Source: Planctomycetaceae bacterium (GTDB lineage Bacteria > Planctomycetota > Planctomycetia > Pirellulales > Pirellulaceae). Taken from it: a DNA stretch of 27,401 nt. The notes under the pieces are model-generated. The model saw only the letters and a program-made list of their open reading frames with translations, had not been told where the DNA came from and made no database searches. Position 1 is the first letter of the stretch, and every line of letters begins with the position of its first letter. The DNA lies in NCBI GenBank assembly GCA_018658605.1, contig JABHUV010000004.1, forward strand, positions 1 to 27,401, read 5' to 3'. A program made the position numbers and the translations under genes. Below, piece by piece: positions 17,257 to 25,733 of the stretch.

Positions 17257-18420
17257 ATGAAAAAGACAACCTTCCTCTGTATGACTCAATTGGTATTAAT
17301 TATGCTTGCGATGATCCCCAACGTTGCCTTGGCTGAATCTAAAGCATCAAATTGCATTGTCTACATCGGTACCTACACATCTGGTGAAAGTGAAGGTATC
17401 TATGCTTTCCGCTTAGATTCGGACAAGGGTACATTGACTCGAATTACCGGAGTCACCAAGTCTGAGGAACCCTCTTTTGTTGCAGTGCATCCGAGCGGCA
17501 AGTATTTGTATGCGGTTAACGAAACCAGTGAGTTTATGGGAGAACCTGGTGGTGGTATTACCGCGTACGCCATCGATCGGTTAACGGGCACATTAACGAA
17601 ACTCAATTCCCAATTGTCTCATGGCGATCATCCCTGTCATTTGATGATTGACCGCAGTGGACGTTGTGTGGCCCTCGCCAACTACACCGGTGGTAGCATT
17701 GCAGCCTATAAAATCGGTAAAGATGGTTCGCTCAGTGAGGCCACATGTGTGATTCAACATTCTGGTTCAAGTATTGATCCACGCCAACAATCGGCGCACG
17801 CCCATTCTATCGATGTTGATCTAAATAATCGATTCGTCGCTGTTTCCGACCTTGGCATGGATCAAGTATTGACTTATCGTTTAAACGCTCGCAAGGGAAG
17901 ACTTACCCCTGCCGAACCCCCGTTTATCAAAGCAGTTCCCGGTGCTGGACCACGTCACTTTACGTTTCATCCTAATGGTGCGTTCGCATTTGGTATTAAC
18001 GAATTGGATATGACCGCTACTGCGTACGCATACGATGGACGAGTGGGTAAACTGCAGTCGCTGCAAGTTATTTCTACACTACCGCCTGATCAAACAAAAC
18101 AAGCGGGCCAGTCTACAGCCGAGATGTATGTACATCCCTCTGGAAAATTCCTGTATGGATCCAATCGAGGGCATCACACAATTGTGGTATATCAAATTGA
18201 CCAACAGACGGGCAAATTGACTTATGTAGAAAATGTGGCAACTCAAGGTGAAACGCCACGTAGTTTTGGTATCGACCCCAGCGGGCGGTTTTTATTGGCC
18301 TTGAACCAGAGCACAAATACCATTGCACTGTTTCGTATCAATCAAGATACAGGGGCTTTGGAATATACTGGGACCACTGTCCCCTGCCCCGCTCCAGTTG
18401 CGACCGCTTTCCTGCGGTGA
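17257..18420 (+). CDS. Exported lactonase-family (YkgB/Pgl-type) seven-bladed propeller
   Basis: The 387-residue protein has a Sec signal peptide (hydrophobic 9-24, cleavage after ALA at 26). It then has the repeated propeller pattern of the lactonase family: YIGTYTSGESEGIYAFRLD at the first blade, then several copies of the HPSGKYLYAVNE type (VHPSGKFLYGSNRG, DPSGRFLLALNQ). Cytoplasmic relatives such as E. coli Pgl hydrolyse 6-phosphogluconolactone. The signal peptide makes that reaction doubtful here, and an extracytoplasmic lactone or sugar substrate is likelier. The gene starts 53 nt after the nrd terminator, and its own promoter is not evident. The MscS gene follows after 125 nt on the same strand. 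Confidence 0.88.
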   Translation: MKKTTFLCMTQLVLIMLAMIPNVALAESKASNCIVYIGTYTSGESEGIYAFRLDSDKGTLTRITGVTKSEEPSFVAVHPSGKYLYAVNETSEFMGEPGGGITAYAIDRLTGTLTKLNSQLSHGDHPCHLMIDRSGRCVALANYTGGSIAAYKIGKDGSLSEATCVIQHSGSSIDPRQQSAHAHSIDVDLNNRFVAVSDLGMDQVLTYRLNARKGRLTPAEPPFIKAVPGAGPRHFTFHPNGAFAFGINELDMTATAYAYDGRVGKLQSLQVISTLPPDQTKQAGQSTAEMYVHPSGKFLYGSNRGHHTIVVYQIDQQTGKLTYVENVATQGETPRSFGIDPSGRFLLALNQSTNTIALFRINQDTGALEYTGTTVPCPAPVATAFLR

Positions 18421-18545
18421 TCGGCACCCGTCGTGGGCAAATCGACCTCGACGCATGGGTCGGTTATTAGTATTCTTTGCACCTGCTGTTCTACACCGTG
18501 AATAGACTGGCTTGGGTAATCTATACGTGAGAGGAATACTTTTCG

Positions 18546-19118
18546 ATGAACTGGAATTTTATTTTGCTTTTTGCTGCAGAAGGTGATGAATCCGCGGCGG
18601 TCGATTTAAGGTGGTTTGATGGTATCGATTGGGTGGGCCGCCTGTCCGCTTTTGGCGTCGCCTGCCTTATTATGCTTGCCTTCTATGTCGTCGCACGCAT
18701 CCTGCAGAGTGCGTCTATGCGAGTCGGCGCTAGTCGACATATCAACCAAGATTTAGCGGAGTTTATGGGTCGGGTGGTAAAGGTAGGCGTATTGATGATG
18801 GGGTTAGTCACCTCGTTGTCCAATCTTGGAGTCGATGTGTCAGCGCTTGTTACAGGTCTGGGGCTGACGGGTTTTGCTTTGGGCTTTGCACTCAAAGATG
18901 TGATCTCCAATGTGCTCGCCGGCGTCCTGATATTGATCTATAAACCGTTCGTGAAATCGGATTACATCAAAGTCAAAGGGCATGAAGGCCTGGTGGTTAG
19001 CACCGACTTGCGTTACACGGTACTGCGAGACGAAGCCGGAGCAAAACTCTACATCCCCAATGCGATGTTGTTTGTGGATGCTTTGCGAGTTTCGACAGAG
19101 GCTTCTGAATCTTCCTGA
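18546..19118 (+). CDS. Minimal MscS-type mechanosensitive channel protein
   Basis: The 190-residue protein has three hydrophobic segments: about 31-55, 76-95, and a Gly/Ala-rich third helix (GLGLTGFALGFALKDVISNVLAGVLILIYKPF) that matches the pore-lining TM3 of MscS. A short beta domain follows (DYIKVKGHEGLVVSTDLRYTVLRDEAGAKLYIPNAML), with the family's PN motif. The protein then ends, whereas E. coli MscS (286 residues) continues with the alpha/beta domain that builds the cytoplasmic vestibule. It would gate ion and solute efflux on hypo-osmotic shock. The sequence after the stop codon shows no continuing homology, so this looks like a naturally short form and not a frameshift. GAGAGGA lies about 10 nt before the ATG. 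Confidence 0.85.
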   Translation: MNWNFILLFAAEGDESAAVDLRWFDGIDWVGRLSAFGVACLIMLAFYVVARILQSASMRVGASRHINQDLAEFMGRVVKVGVLMMGLVTSLSNLGVDVSALVTGLGLTGFALGFALKDVISNVLAGVLILIYKPFVKSDYIKVKGHEGLVVSTDLRYTVLRDEAGAKLYIPNAMLFVDALRVSTEASESS

Positions 19119-19171
19119 TCAAACGCGCGCAGAGTTGCTATGAATGGTTGCGAATAAACGCCTGTTTTGTG

Positions 19172-20305
19172 TTAGCAGAAATGTGCGCCGCGAGTTCCGA
19201 CATAGACACTGTAAAGCGACGTACTGCCGCACATGAAGAGTTGGTTGCGTTTGGTGCCGCCAAAGCAAACGTTGGCGCAAATTTCGGGTAACAAGATTTG
19301 TCCGATGCGTTTTCCCTGCGGATTGAAAATGTGCACTCCATCATAGCCTTCTCCAACCCAGCCAGCGCTGGCCCAAATATTGCCGGCCACATCCGCCCGG
19401 ATACCGTCAGCAAATCCCCCTTGAGATTGTGTGTTGCCTTCATCATCAGTGATGTCGAGCATCATCGATGTATACTCTTGACCATTTTTCAGGTCGGTTT
19501 GTTCTACGACGTCCCAGACTTTTATATTGCGAGGAGCATCGTCATAGTGACTCGCGCCGGTATCGGCGACGTATAACTTTTTATAATCGGGAGAGAAGCA
19601 GAGACCGTTTGGTTTGTAGATTTCATCGGTCAGTTTGTGGACTTTCGTGGTCTTCGCATCAATTCGATAGATCGATTCTTTTTGATATGGCTGTGGCCAG
19701 TTGTCCTTGTTTTCGGCTTCGCGACCTTCGAAATCCATTAACCCACCGTAGCCGGGGTCCGTAAAGAAGATGTCGCCCGTGGCAGGGTGCACCACGGCAT
19801 CATTCGGTGCGTTCAAGGATTTGCCGCCGTATGTTTTGGTCAAGACAGTACGTGTTCCGTCGTATTCGTAGCGGGCAACCGCACGTGTCAAGTGTTCACA
19901 TGAAATCTGGCGACCGGTTTTGTCGAAAGTATTGCCGTTACTATTCTGAGCTGGGTTGCGGAATGTAGAGACTTTTCCATTTTCCTCGAGCCACCTTAAT
20001 TGAATGTTGTTGGGGATGTCACTCCATAGTAAATATCTCCCCACGCCGTTCCACGCACATCCCTCAGCCCATATCATCTTAGGGCTATGATACAAGCGAT
20101 TAATTGCGGCGTTACCCTGAGTGAATTGTTTGAATTCATCGTCGATGGCGATAACATCTGGATCGGGGTACCTTGTCGGAGCGGCTCCGGGGCCAAAGTC
20201 CCTCGCGGAAACAGATTTGCTTGAGAGTAAAGCCTGCGTGGAGGCGGTGGCCGTTACGGCTAATACAAATTGTCGTCGGTTGAAGCTGGGGATATTGGTG
20301 GTCAT
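19172..20305 (-). CDS. Tat-exported SMP-30/gluconolactonase-like protein
   Basis: From the ATG at 20305 the product is 377 residues and begins with a twin-arginine leader (NRRQFVLAVTATAS). The body is an SMP-30/gluconolactonase/LRE-type six-bladed propeller. It shows WAEGCAWNGVGRYLLWSD with the acidic metal ligand, LNAPNDAVVHPATGDIFFTDPGYGG with the central Asn, and KPNGLCFSPDYKKLYVADTG with the third-ligand Asp region. These enzymes open sugar lactones using a divalent metal, and export via Tat fits a cofactor-loaded periplasmic enzyme. The substrate is not readable. The open frame runs back to 20398, but those extra 31 residues precede the RR motif and lie in the promoter region, so the internal ATG is preferred. 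The gene is divergent from the AhpD-like gene and converges on the MscS gene. Confidence 0.87.
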   Translation of the reverse strand: MTTNIPSFNRRQFVLAVTATASTQALLSSKSVSARDFGPGAAPTRYPDPDVIAIDDEFKQFTQGNAAINRLYHSPKMIWAEGCAWNGVGRYLLWSDIPNNIQLRWLEENGKVSTFRNPAQNSNGNTFDKTGRQISCEHLTRAVARYEYDGTRTVLTKTYGGKSLNAPNDAVVHPATGDIFFTDPGYGGLMDFEGREAENKDNWPQPYQKESIYRIDAKTTKVHKLTDEIYKPNGLCFSPDYKKLYVADTGASHYDDAPRNIKVWDVVEQTDLKNGQEYTSMMLDITDDEGNTQSQGGFADGIRADVAGNIWASAGWVGEGYDGVHIFNPQGKRIGQILLPEICANVCFGGTKRNQLFMCGSTSLYSVYVGTRGAHFC

Positions 20306-20474
20306 GAGAAATTCTCTTGCTAAATGCTGGACAGTAATAATCTGAATGTGAATAAAGTGTGAGCTAAAAAACGTTTCATGCCTTTGGTTATAACACATTC
20401 TAAAGTTGATATGTTACAACCAATGGCACTGAAACAAAGCATTGAATCCTCAAGTCAAAAATGGAGCTGGTCTA

Positions 20475-20909
20475 ATGGAAAAGGAAACGGAACGCATCGC
20501 CACGGTTGTACCAGTCGAGGAAGAGGACGCCGAAGGGCTGGTAGCCGAAATTTACGCAGACATTAAGCGCGTCAAAGGTATCAAGTTTGTACCGAACTTC
20601 TGGAAGGTGTTAGCGGTTTATCCGCCTCAGTTAGAGCAGGTTTGGAATCAATTAAAAGCGATAATGCATCCTGAAGATTCAGGCCGCGAGGGATTGCTGT
20701 CACCGCAAACAAGAGAAATGATTGCTGTTGCCGTATCGGCCTCCAACGGGTGTAGTTACTGTGTTAATTCGCATACAGCATCGTTGAAAAAACTAGGAGT
20801 CTCGCAAGAGTCCATCGGTGAAGTACTGGCGGTCGCTGGTTTATTTAACCAAACCAACGCATTGGCGGATGGATTTCAAGTTAAATCAGACGTTTTCCCC
20901 CGTCTTTGA
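20475..20909 (+). CDS. AhpD-like carboxymuconolactone decarboxylase-family protein
   Basis: From the ATG at 20475 the product is 144 residues with no signal peptide. It carries the AhpD-type peroxidase motif Glu81-x11-Cys93-x2-Cys96-x3-His100 (SASNGCSYCVNSH) in an all-alpha CMD fold. Proteins with this motif show alkylhydroperoxidase or thiol-disulfide activity and often work with a peroxiredoxin. Here no partner gene is adjacent, so the physiological reductant and substrate are unknown. The frame extends upstream to TTG at 20442, but GGAG (20463-20466) stands 8 nt before the chosen ATG. It converges on the PIG-L gene with 11 nt between the stops. Confidence 0.88.
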   Translation: MEKETERIATVVPVEEEDAEGLVAEIYADIKRVKGIKFVPNFWKVLAVYPPQLEQVWNQLKAIMHPEDSGREGLLSPQTREMIAVAVSASNGCSYCVNSHTASLKKLGVSQESIGEVLAVAGLFNQTNALADGFQVKSDVFPRL

Positions 20910-20920
20910 ATGCCGCCGGC

Positions 20921-21670
20921 TCATGCGTCCGGAAATAGAGTTTGCAGCAGATCTGGAGTGCCCAGAGACCGCGTCGGATAAAATATTTCGCCAGCAGTGT
21001 ATCCGGCTTCGGCGCCCACATGCATCGCGAACGCCTTAACGCGGTCATAAACATAATTCTTTTCCGCAGGAAACTGAGTGGCGTAACATCGGATAGAATT
21101 CAGCTTTTGCTCGAGTGTGTCGCTGATATCTGTCGTGATATGACCGCAGGCCGCGTGACCATGCACAGGTTCAAACGCGAGCCGAAAATACAGTTGGCGA
21201 GAGATGATGTGTGGCGGTACGTCGCCAAAATGTTCGGGCCATTTACATAATCGTGAATAAAAGACCGCCGCATCTGTGATAAGCATCGCTTGATAATGAT
21301 CGGGTGAAGCCATCGGTGTCTTATCGCCAAACCCCAGCACGACTTTAGGACGATATTGGCGAAACAGTTTTGCCAAGGCTACACGTGCTTCAAAGCTGTC
21401 AAACAACCGGCGGTTTGGCAGTTCCATGGTGATCCGTTTTTGAATGCCTAACACCTGAGCGGCTTGGTTGGCTTCTTGCAGTCGCACCTCAGGTCCAGGA
21501 CTCAGCGGTGTCGGCTCACCATCAGTCAAATCAATGATGCCGACGCGGTATCCTTGTTGAACCATCCGCGCAAGTGTTCCTCCGCAGGCAATTTCGACGT
21601 CGTCTGGATGGGCCCCGACGGCAATAATGTCGAGTTGTTGGGTGTCGTCGTTGTTCGAATCAGCGGACAT
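20921..21670 (-). CDS. PIG-L family deacetylase (BshB1-like)
   Basis: The 249-residue protein belongs to the LmbE/PIG-L zinc-dependent deacetylases. AVGAHPDDVEIACGGTLA at 17-34 supplies the metal ligands and catalytic Asp (His21, Asp23, Asp24), and SPDHYQAMLI is the second ligand block. Length and the sequence around GDKTPMASPDH resemble BshB1, which removes acetate from GlcNAc-malate in bacillithiol synthesis. No other bsh gene is present here, so the thiol pathway is only a hypothesis and other GlcNAc derivatives are possible. It lies 37 nt downstream of the transglutaminase-like gene on the same strand and is probably co-transcribed with it. No signal peptide is visible. Confidence 0.9.
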   Translation of the reverse strand: MSADSNNDDTQQLDIIAVGAHPDDVEIACGGTLARMVQQGYRVGIIDLTDGEPTPLSPGPEVRLQEANQAAQVLGIQKRITMELPNRRLFDSFEARVALAKLFRQYRPKVVLGFGDKTPMASPDHYQAMLITDAAVFYSRLCKWPEHFGDVPPHIISRQLYFRLAFEPVHGHAACGHITTDISDTLEQKLNSIRCYATQFPAEKNYVYDRVKAFAMHVGAEAGYTAGEIFYPTRSLGTPDLLQTLFPDA

Positions 21671-21707
21671 GGCAGTGCTTTGGTTTGATGATTTTGAAAT
21701 TCACGAA

Positions 21708-22793
21708 CTATAGATCGGAGTATTTAAACCCTTTGCGAAAAAGGGAATGTTGTTTCCCATCGACTTCCGCATAGGGGTATACAAGGAAATTTACGGGCCC
21801 AGCTTGTTGCATGGGCACTAGTTCTAGGTCACGTCCAACGGTAAACGTTATTCGATTCTCAGTGAGGCCGCCAAAGTAATAATCAGCCTTTGATGGGGCC
21901 TTGTTCGCTTCGGAAATATCAACGGGAATCCACTGTTTGTTGGCGACAAATTTGGCCCAGCAGTGGTAACCGTTAACTTCACCCTTACCTCGTTTGACTG
22001 AAATTGGAAATCCGATTTCGAATCGCGCAGGTATGTTTTGTTCGCGGCAGATGGAGATGAACAAACTGTGGAAATCCGTACAATTGCCATGTTGACTGTC
22101 ACACGCCCATTCTGAGTCGCCGCGCCCCCACTGCCCACCAACGGGTTTGTCATATTTCATGTGTGTGTTAATGGCATCGTATAATTGGCGTCCACGATGG
22201 AGGCTGTTTTTTGCAAGTTTCTCGCGGTCGATAAGTTGGTCCAATAAGTTTGCAGACGTAGGTACAAAACGGCTAGCCGAGATAAACAACTCGGTTTGAC
22301 TTTCGTTGAACTCTTCGGTCCGTGTTGGCAGGTGTTCCTGTCGTTCAAGTTCATAATGAACCTTAAATGGGACTTCTCCTTTGTCGTCAGCAGTGGTTTG
22401 AAAGTATAGTATGTGATTACCAAACCGTGATTCGCGATTGATTCTGTACTCTCCTGGAACGTCAATCTGCGTGTTAAGGATCGTTTGCTCATATGTATCG
22501 GTAGCCACTGGTAACCAGACTGAAGTTATGGAACCCGGCTTAAGATCTGTAAGGGCGCCTGAATAAGTAAAGGTGAAATGGCGGGATTTCGTAGCGGTGG
22601 CGGCCTTTTCCGCCGTGGTATCAACAGTAGTGTTGCTGCTGGCGTTTGTGCCGATCGAAATATCCGGTGTAGCGGTGTTGTCAGCGTTGGCGCGCGAGGT
22701 ACTGTTGGTAGTGGTGTCAATGCGGGGGGCGTCAATGCATCCAGTAAACAAGATGCAAGTTGCGCCTAGCAGTAGTAGTGAAAAAAGTTTCAT
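21708..22793 (-). CDS. Transglutaminase-like lipoprotein
   Basis: The 361-residue protein begins with a lipoprotein signal (lipobox LFTGC, lipidated Cys19) followed by about 50 Thr/Ser/Ala-rich residues, a likely flexible tether from the membrane. A beta-rich region (about 70-190) precedes a transglutaminase-core domain with the full triad: Cys238 in HGNCTDFH, His277 in GYHCWAKF, Asp292 in WIPVDISEA. Bacterial members of this fold usually act as cysteine proteases or amidases rather than cross-linkers, and the substrate is unknown. The PIG-L gene follows closely. Upstream, the terminator of the Gfo/Idh gene separates it from that gene, so it needs its own promoter in the 45 nt before the ATG or read-through. 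Confidence 0.9.
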   Translation of the reverse strand: MKLFSLLLLGATCILFTGCIDAPRIDTTTNSTSRANADNTATPDISIGTNASSNTTVDTTAEKAATATKSRHFTFTYSGALTDLKPGSITSVWLPVATDTYEQTILNTQIDVPGEYRINRESRFGNHILYFQTTADDKGEVPFKVHYELERQEHLPTRTEEFNESQTELFISASRFVPTSANLLDQLIDREKLAKNSLHRGRQLYDAINTHMKYDKPVGGQWGRGDSEWACDSQHGNCTDFHSLFISICREQNIPARFEIGFPISVKRGKGEVNGYHCWAKFVANKQWIPVDISEANKAPSKADYYFGGLTENRITFTVGRDLELVPMQQAGPVNFLVYPYAEVDGKQHSLFRKGFKYSDL

Positions 22794-22837
22794 ATAGTCG
22801 GTGTATCAATTTTGAATAAGGGAAACAAACTAGGGAT

Positions 22838-22880
22838 AAAAAAACCCGACGATCCAATTATGTGTAATGGGATCGCCGGG
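22838..22880 (-). terminator. Intrinsic terminator of the Gfo/Idh/MocA gene
   Basis: Read on the minus strand, 22880-22870 (CCCGGCGATCC) pairs with 22855-22845 (GGATCGTCGGG) over 11 bp including one G-U. Seven T follow (22844-22838). The hairpin begins 21 nt after the oxidoreductase stop. On the plus strand the same stem has an A-C mismatch and no T-run, which fixes the orientation. Confidence 0.88.
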
Positions 22881-22901
22881 CGAAAATTTAAGATGTCCGT
22901 A

Positions 22902-24230
22902 TTAGAGCACAACCGTGTTCTTGTCACCAGGAATGGCTACTTTATAGTTGCCGTCAGCGTCCGGACTCAGCGGCGCCTCGTCATCCAGTGAATGCAATGC
23001 GTCAACATCACATAGTTTTAGCTCAGAATTAATAGCGTCATCCCACTTGATCATCTGACCCGAGTAGGTTGCCATGCGCCCGAGGATTGAAGTCATTGTG
23101 CTTTTGGCACCATAGGCCGCTTCATTTGGTATGCGTCCCGCACGTAAGTCCGCAAACATATCGTGGTGTTCTTGTTGGTGACCACCACGCGTACCTTTGG
23201 TTTGGAAAATCTGTTTTCCATCGCCATCCCAAATAGTACCGGAACGAATGTCGCACGTACCCTTGGATCCGTGAGCGTGTTCGGAAACGGCATTCCAGCA
23301 ACCGCGTATGTGACGGCATTGGCTAAATAGTTTCAATCCACTGGCATATGTATATTCAACAAAATGATGGTCAAATATCTCGCCGTGGTCGACACCATTT
23401 CGCACTTCACGGCCACCTTGACCCTGAGCGGAAATGGGGAAGGCGTCTTCGAGCCAATTCATGACATCGATATTGTGGATGTGTTGTTCGTCGATGTGGT
23501 CGCCACATAGCCAATTGAAATAGTACCAGTTCCGCATCTGGTACTCGAGTTCCGACTGGCCGTCTTGACGCGGACGAACCCATACACCACCACCATTCCA
23601 GTAGACTCGACCTAGATTGATGTCGCCAATAGCGCCGTCTTTAAGACGTGCAATGGTTTCGATGTAAGCTGGTTCATGGCGTCGTTGTAAGCCAACTTGC
23701 ACGCAGAGATTTTTGTCGACGGCAATCTTGTTAGCGTCGAGCACTCGGCGTACGCCAGGGGCATCAGTAGCAACAGGTTTTTCCATGAAAACATGTACGC
23801 CTGCGTTCACGGCTGCTTCAAAATGTAAAGGACGGAAGCCAGGAGGTGTTGCTAAGATGATCAGGTCGATATCAGCTTCGAGCACTTGTTTGTAGGCATC
23901 GAGTCCAGTGAACATTGTTTCCTTAGTCACTTTGACTTTATCGCCATGCTTACTTTTGATAGCGCGATAAGATCCTTGCAGACGATCGTCGAAGACGTCC
24001 GCCATCGCTACAATGTTGACATCGCCGTTGGTATTCATCGCTTGCACAGCAGCTCCGGTACCGCGGCCACCACAGCCCACGAGTCCAATTTTGATTGTTT
24101 CATCACCGTAAGGATGCGCTGCTCGGGCGATTTGCAGATTACCAGCTACGGTACTGCCAGCAACTAAGATGGTTGATTTTTTGATAAAGTCTCGGCGTGA
24201 ACCCGTTTTAGATGGTGTTTCTTTTGTCAT
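22902..24230 (-). CDS. Tat-exported Gfo/Idh/MocA family oxidoreductase
   Basis: The 442-residue protein starts with a twin-arginine leader (SRRDFIKKSTILVAG, Arg12-Arg13). An NAD(P)-binding Rossmann fold opens with IKIGLVGCGGRGTGA (glycines 52-59), and the family's EKP motif is at 150-152 (FMEKPVATD). The C-terminal half carries the substrate-domain region with HIDEQHIHNIDVMNWL, which supplies catalytic His residues in relatives. These enzymes oxidise or reduce sugars, inositols or their derivatives. Tat-exported versions, which pick up NAD(P) before export, are common in planctomycetes. The exact substrate is not readable. A strong terminator follows the gene. Upstream there are 246 nt to the divergent ApbE gene with no recognised element. 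Confidence 0.92.
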   Translation of the reverse strand: MTKETPSKTGSRRDFIKKSTILVAGSTVAGNLQIARAAHPYGDETIKIGLVGCGGRGTGAAVQAMNTNGDVNIVAMADVFDDRLQGSYRAIKSKHGDKVKVTKETMFTGLDAYKQVLEADIDLIILATPPGFRPLHFEAAVNAGVHVFMEKPVATDAPGVRRVLDANKIAVDKNLCVQVGLQRRHEPAYIETIARLKDGAIGDINLGRVYWNGGGVWVRPRQDGQSELEYQMRNWYYFNWLCGDHIDEQHIHNIDVMNWLEDAFPISAQGQGGREVRNGVDHGEIFDHHFVEYTYASGLKLFSQCRHIRGCWNAVSEHAHGSKGTCDIRSGTIWDGDGKQIFQTKGTRGGHQQEHHDMFADLRAGRIPNEAAYGAKSTMTSILGRMATYSGQMIKWDDAINSELKLCDVDALHSLDDEAPLSPDADGNYKVAIPGDKNTVVL

Positions 24231-24476
24231 TGAATAAATTCCCTAAAGCTCTGTATGCGTTTTGTCATTCGTTATTAATAAGTTTCTATTATCTGTTATT
24301 ATAAAGCATCGGCGGAGCTGGTCTTCGCATTTGCGACGTATAAACTACTCCCAATACCGCTGCCTATCAGCATAATCGTAAAGGAAGTTGAGTACAACCA
24401 ATTATTAACAAGTATTCCCGCCGTTCACTATAGAAAATTGAGTAAGATCGCGGTGTTGTTATTGTTGAGTTGAACG

Positions 24477-25523
24477 GTGGATATGACTATGCTACGCCTT
24501 TTTTCGCGATTTGTTTTTCTGGTTTTAGTGGGTACCTTAGGGATAACTCATGTATCTGTAAGTGGCAGTGTTACACCAGAGTTGCAGCGATTTTCGAGAA
24601 CCGAGTATTTGATGGGAGTGGATTTTCGTATCGATTTGTATGCTCGCTCGGAAATGGAGGCTGGCGGAGCATTCAAAGCTGCTTTTTCTCGAATTGCAGA
24701 TCTAGAACAATGCCTGAGCAACTATCGTGCTGATAGTGAGTTGAGTCAATTGTGCACCAATGCCACGAAAACTAGATCCATCAAAGTGAGTGATGAATTG
24801 TGGGAAGTTTTAGTCTTTGCGAAACGCATCAGTCATCTGTCCAACGGTGCGTTCGATGTGACGATTGGCCGTGCGACCAAGTTATGGCGCCGCGCGCGGC
24901 GACAACGGGAATTGCCGACTGAGCAACGATTAAGAGAAGAGTTGCAATTCGTAGGGTTTGAGAAACTAATATTGAACCCGATTGACCAGAGCGTCACGCT
25001 ACGCACGCCAGGGCTGTTGATTGATTTAGGGGCCATCGGTAAAGGGTATGCTGCGGATGAAGCGATGAAGATTTTAGAGGAATTGGGAATCACTCGAGCT
25101 GTGGTTAATGCCAGTGGCGACGTCCGTTTTGGCGCCGCGCCGCCGAACAGTGCGGGATGGCCAACTGGCATTGGAGCGTTATCTGCCGCGGGTCCCCCGA
25201 TTTTGTTGCAGCCGCAGTCGTATGGTGCGGTTGCTACTAGTGGCGACGCTTTTCAATTCATCGAGATTGATGGTAAGAGGTACTCACACATCTTGGATCC
25301 TCGAACTGGGAGGCCAATACAGGTTCGCAGTAGCGTCAGCGTATGGGCAGCGACTGGGATGGCGGCCGATGCGTTAGCAAGCGCGGTAAGTGTGCTCGGG
25401 CCCCGCCGCGGGTTGCGACTCGTGCGAAAACTCGATGGTGTGGAGGCGTTGGTCATCTGGGATCGTGATGGAGATGCCACGGGTGCGATGTTTCGCACCC
25501 GCGGTTTCCCGCTCGCAAAATGA
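24477..25523 (+). CDS. apbE: FAD:protein FMN transferase (ApbE family)
   Basis: The 348-residue protein attaches FMN from FAD to a Thr in target proteins such as Na+-NQR, Rnf or other extracytoplasmic flavoproteins. It has an N-terminal hydrophobic signal or anchor (about 6-28). Family blocks follow: LSNYRADSELSQL (80-92), GAFDVTIGRATKLW (124-137), IDLGAIGKGYAADEA (182-196), VNASGDVRFG (210-219), SGDAFQFIEIDGKRYSHILDPRTGRP (255-280) and ATGMAADALASAV (292-304) with the Mg-binding Asp298. The start is GTG at 24477; in-frame ATGs at 24483 and 24489 are alternatives and no ribosome site decides. No flavinylation target is in the window. A short hairpin follows the stop. Confidence 0.92.
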   Translation: MDMTMLRLFSRFVFLVLVGTLGITHVSVSGSVTPELQRFSRTEYLMGVDFRIDLYARSEMEAGGAFKAAFSRIADLEQCLSNYRADSELSQLCTNATKTRSIKVSDELWEVLVFAKRISHLSNGAFDVTIGRATKLWRRARRQRELPTEQRLREELQFVGFEKLILNPIDQSVTLRTPGLLIDLGAIGKGYAADEAMKILEELGITRAVVNASGDVRFGAAPPNSAGWPTGIGALSAAGPPILLQPQSYGAVATSGDAFQFIEIDGKRYSHILDPRTGRPIQVRSSVSVWAATGMAADALASAVSVLGPRRGLRLVRKLDGVEALVIWDRDGDATGAMFRTRGFPLAK

Positions 25524-25537
25524 AAATAGTGACCAAC

Positions 25538-25556
25538 GGGCGGCCACAGGCGCCCC
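25538..25556. repeat. GC-rich hairpin, possible interspersed repeat or apbE terminator
   Basis: GGGCGGCC (25538-25545) pairs with GGCGCCC (25549-25555) around ACA, with one bulged G, and is followed by CTACATTTTG. It lies 15 nt after the apbE stop. The wording GGGCGGCCACAGG...GCCCCTACA resembles short palindromic repeats scattered between genes in many bacteria. Only one copy is in the window, so the repeat status is inferred. The T-tract is interrupted, making it at best a modest terminator. Confidence 0.4.
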
Positions 25557-25733
25557 TACATTTTGTTTTATATAAAATATAGGGTTTAATATTTGATAAT
25601 CCCGCTCGCTCGTCACAAAAACGGTTTGTCTTTCCGGACCCTATCCCTAAAGGGGCACATCGGTGACAATGAAAATATCGCGAAGATATTGGATGTATAT
25701 TTTTTTGGTTTTCGATTGAAGGAGAGGCAGGAC

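Noticed and set aside
20306..20398. N-terminal extension of the SMP-30-like protein from 20398
   Set aside because: It would place 31 residues ahead of the twin-arginine leader, which normally starts the protein.
20442..20474. TTG start at 20442 for the AhpD-like protein
   Set aside because: GGAG is correctly spaced before the ATG at 20475 and not before the TTG.
25593..25733. Longer Dabb protein starting at 25593
   Set aside because: The extra 47 residues do not fit the Dabb fold, and AAGGAG stands 9 nt before the GTG at 25734.
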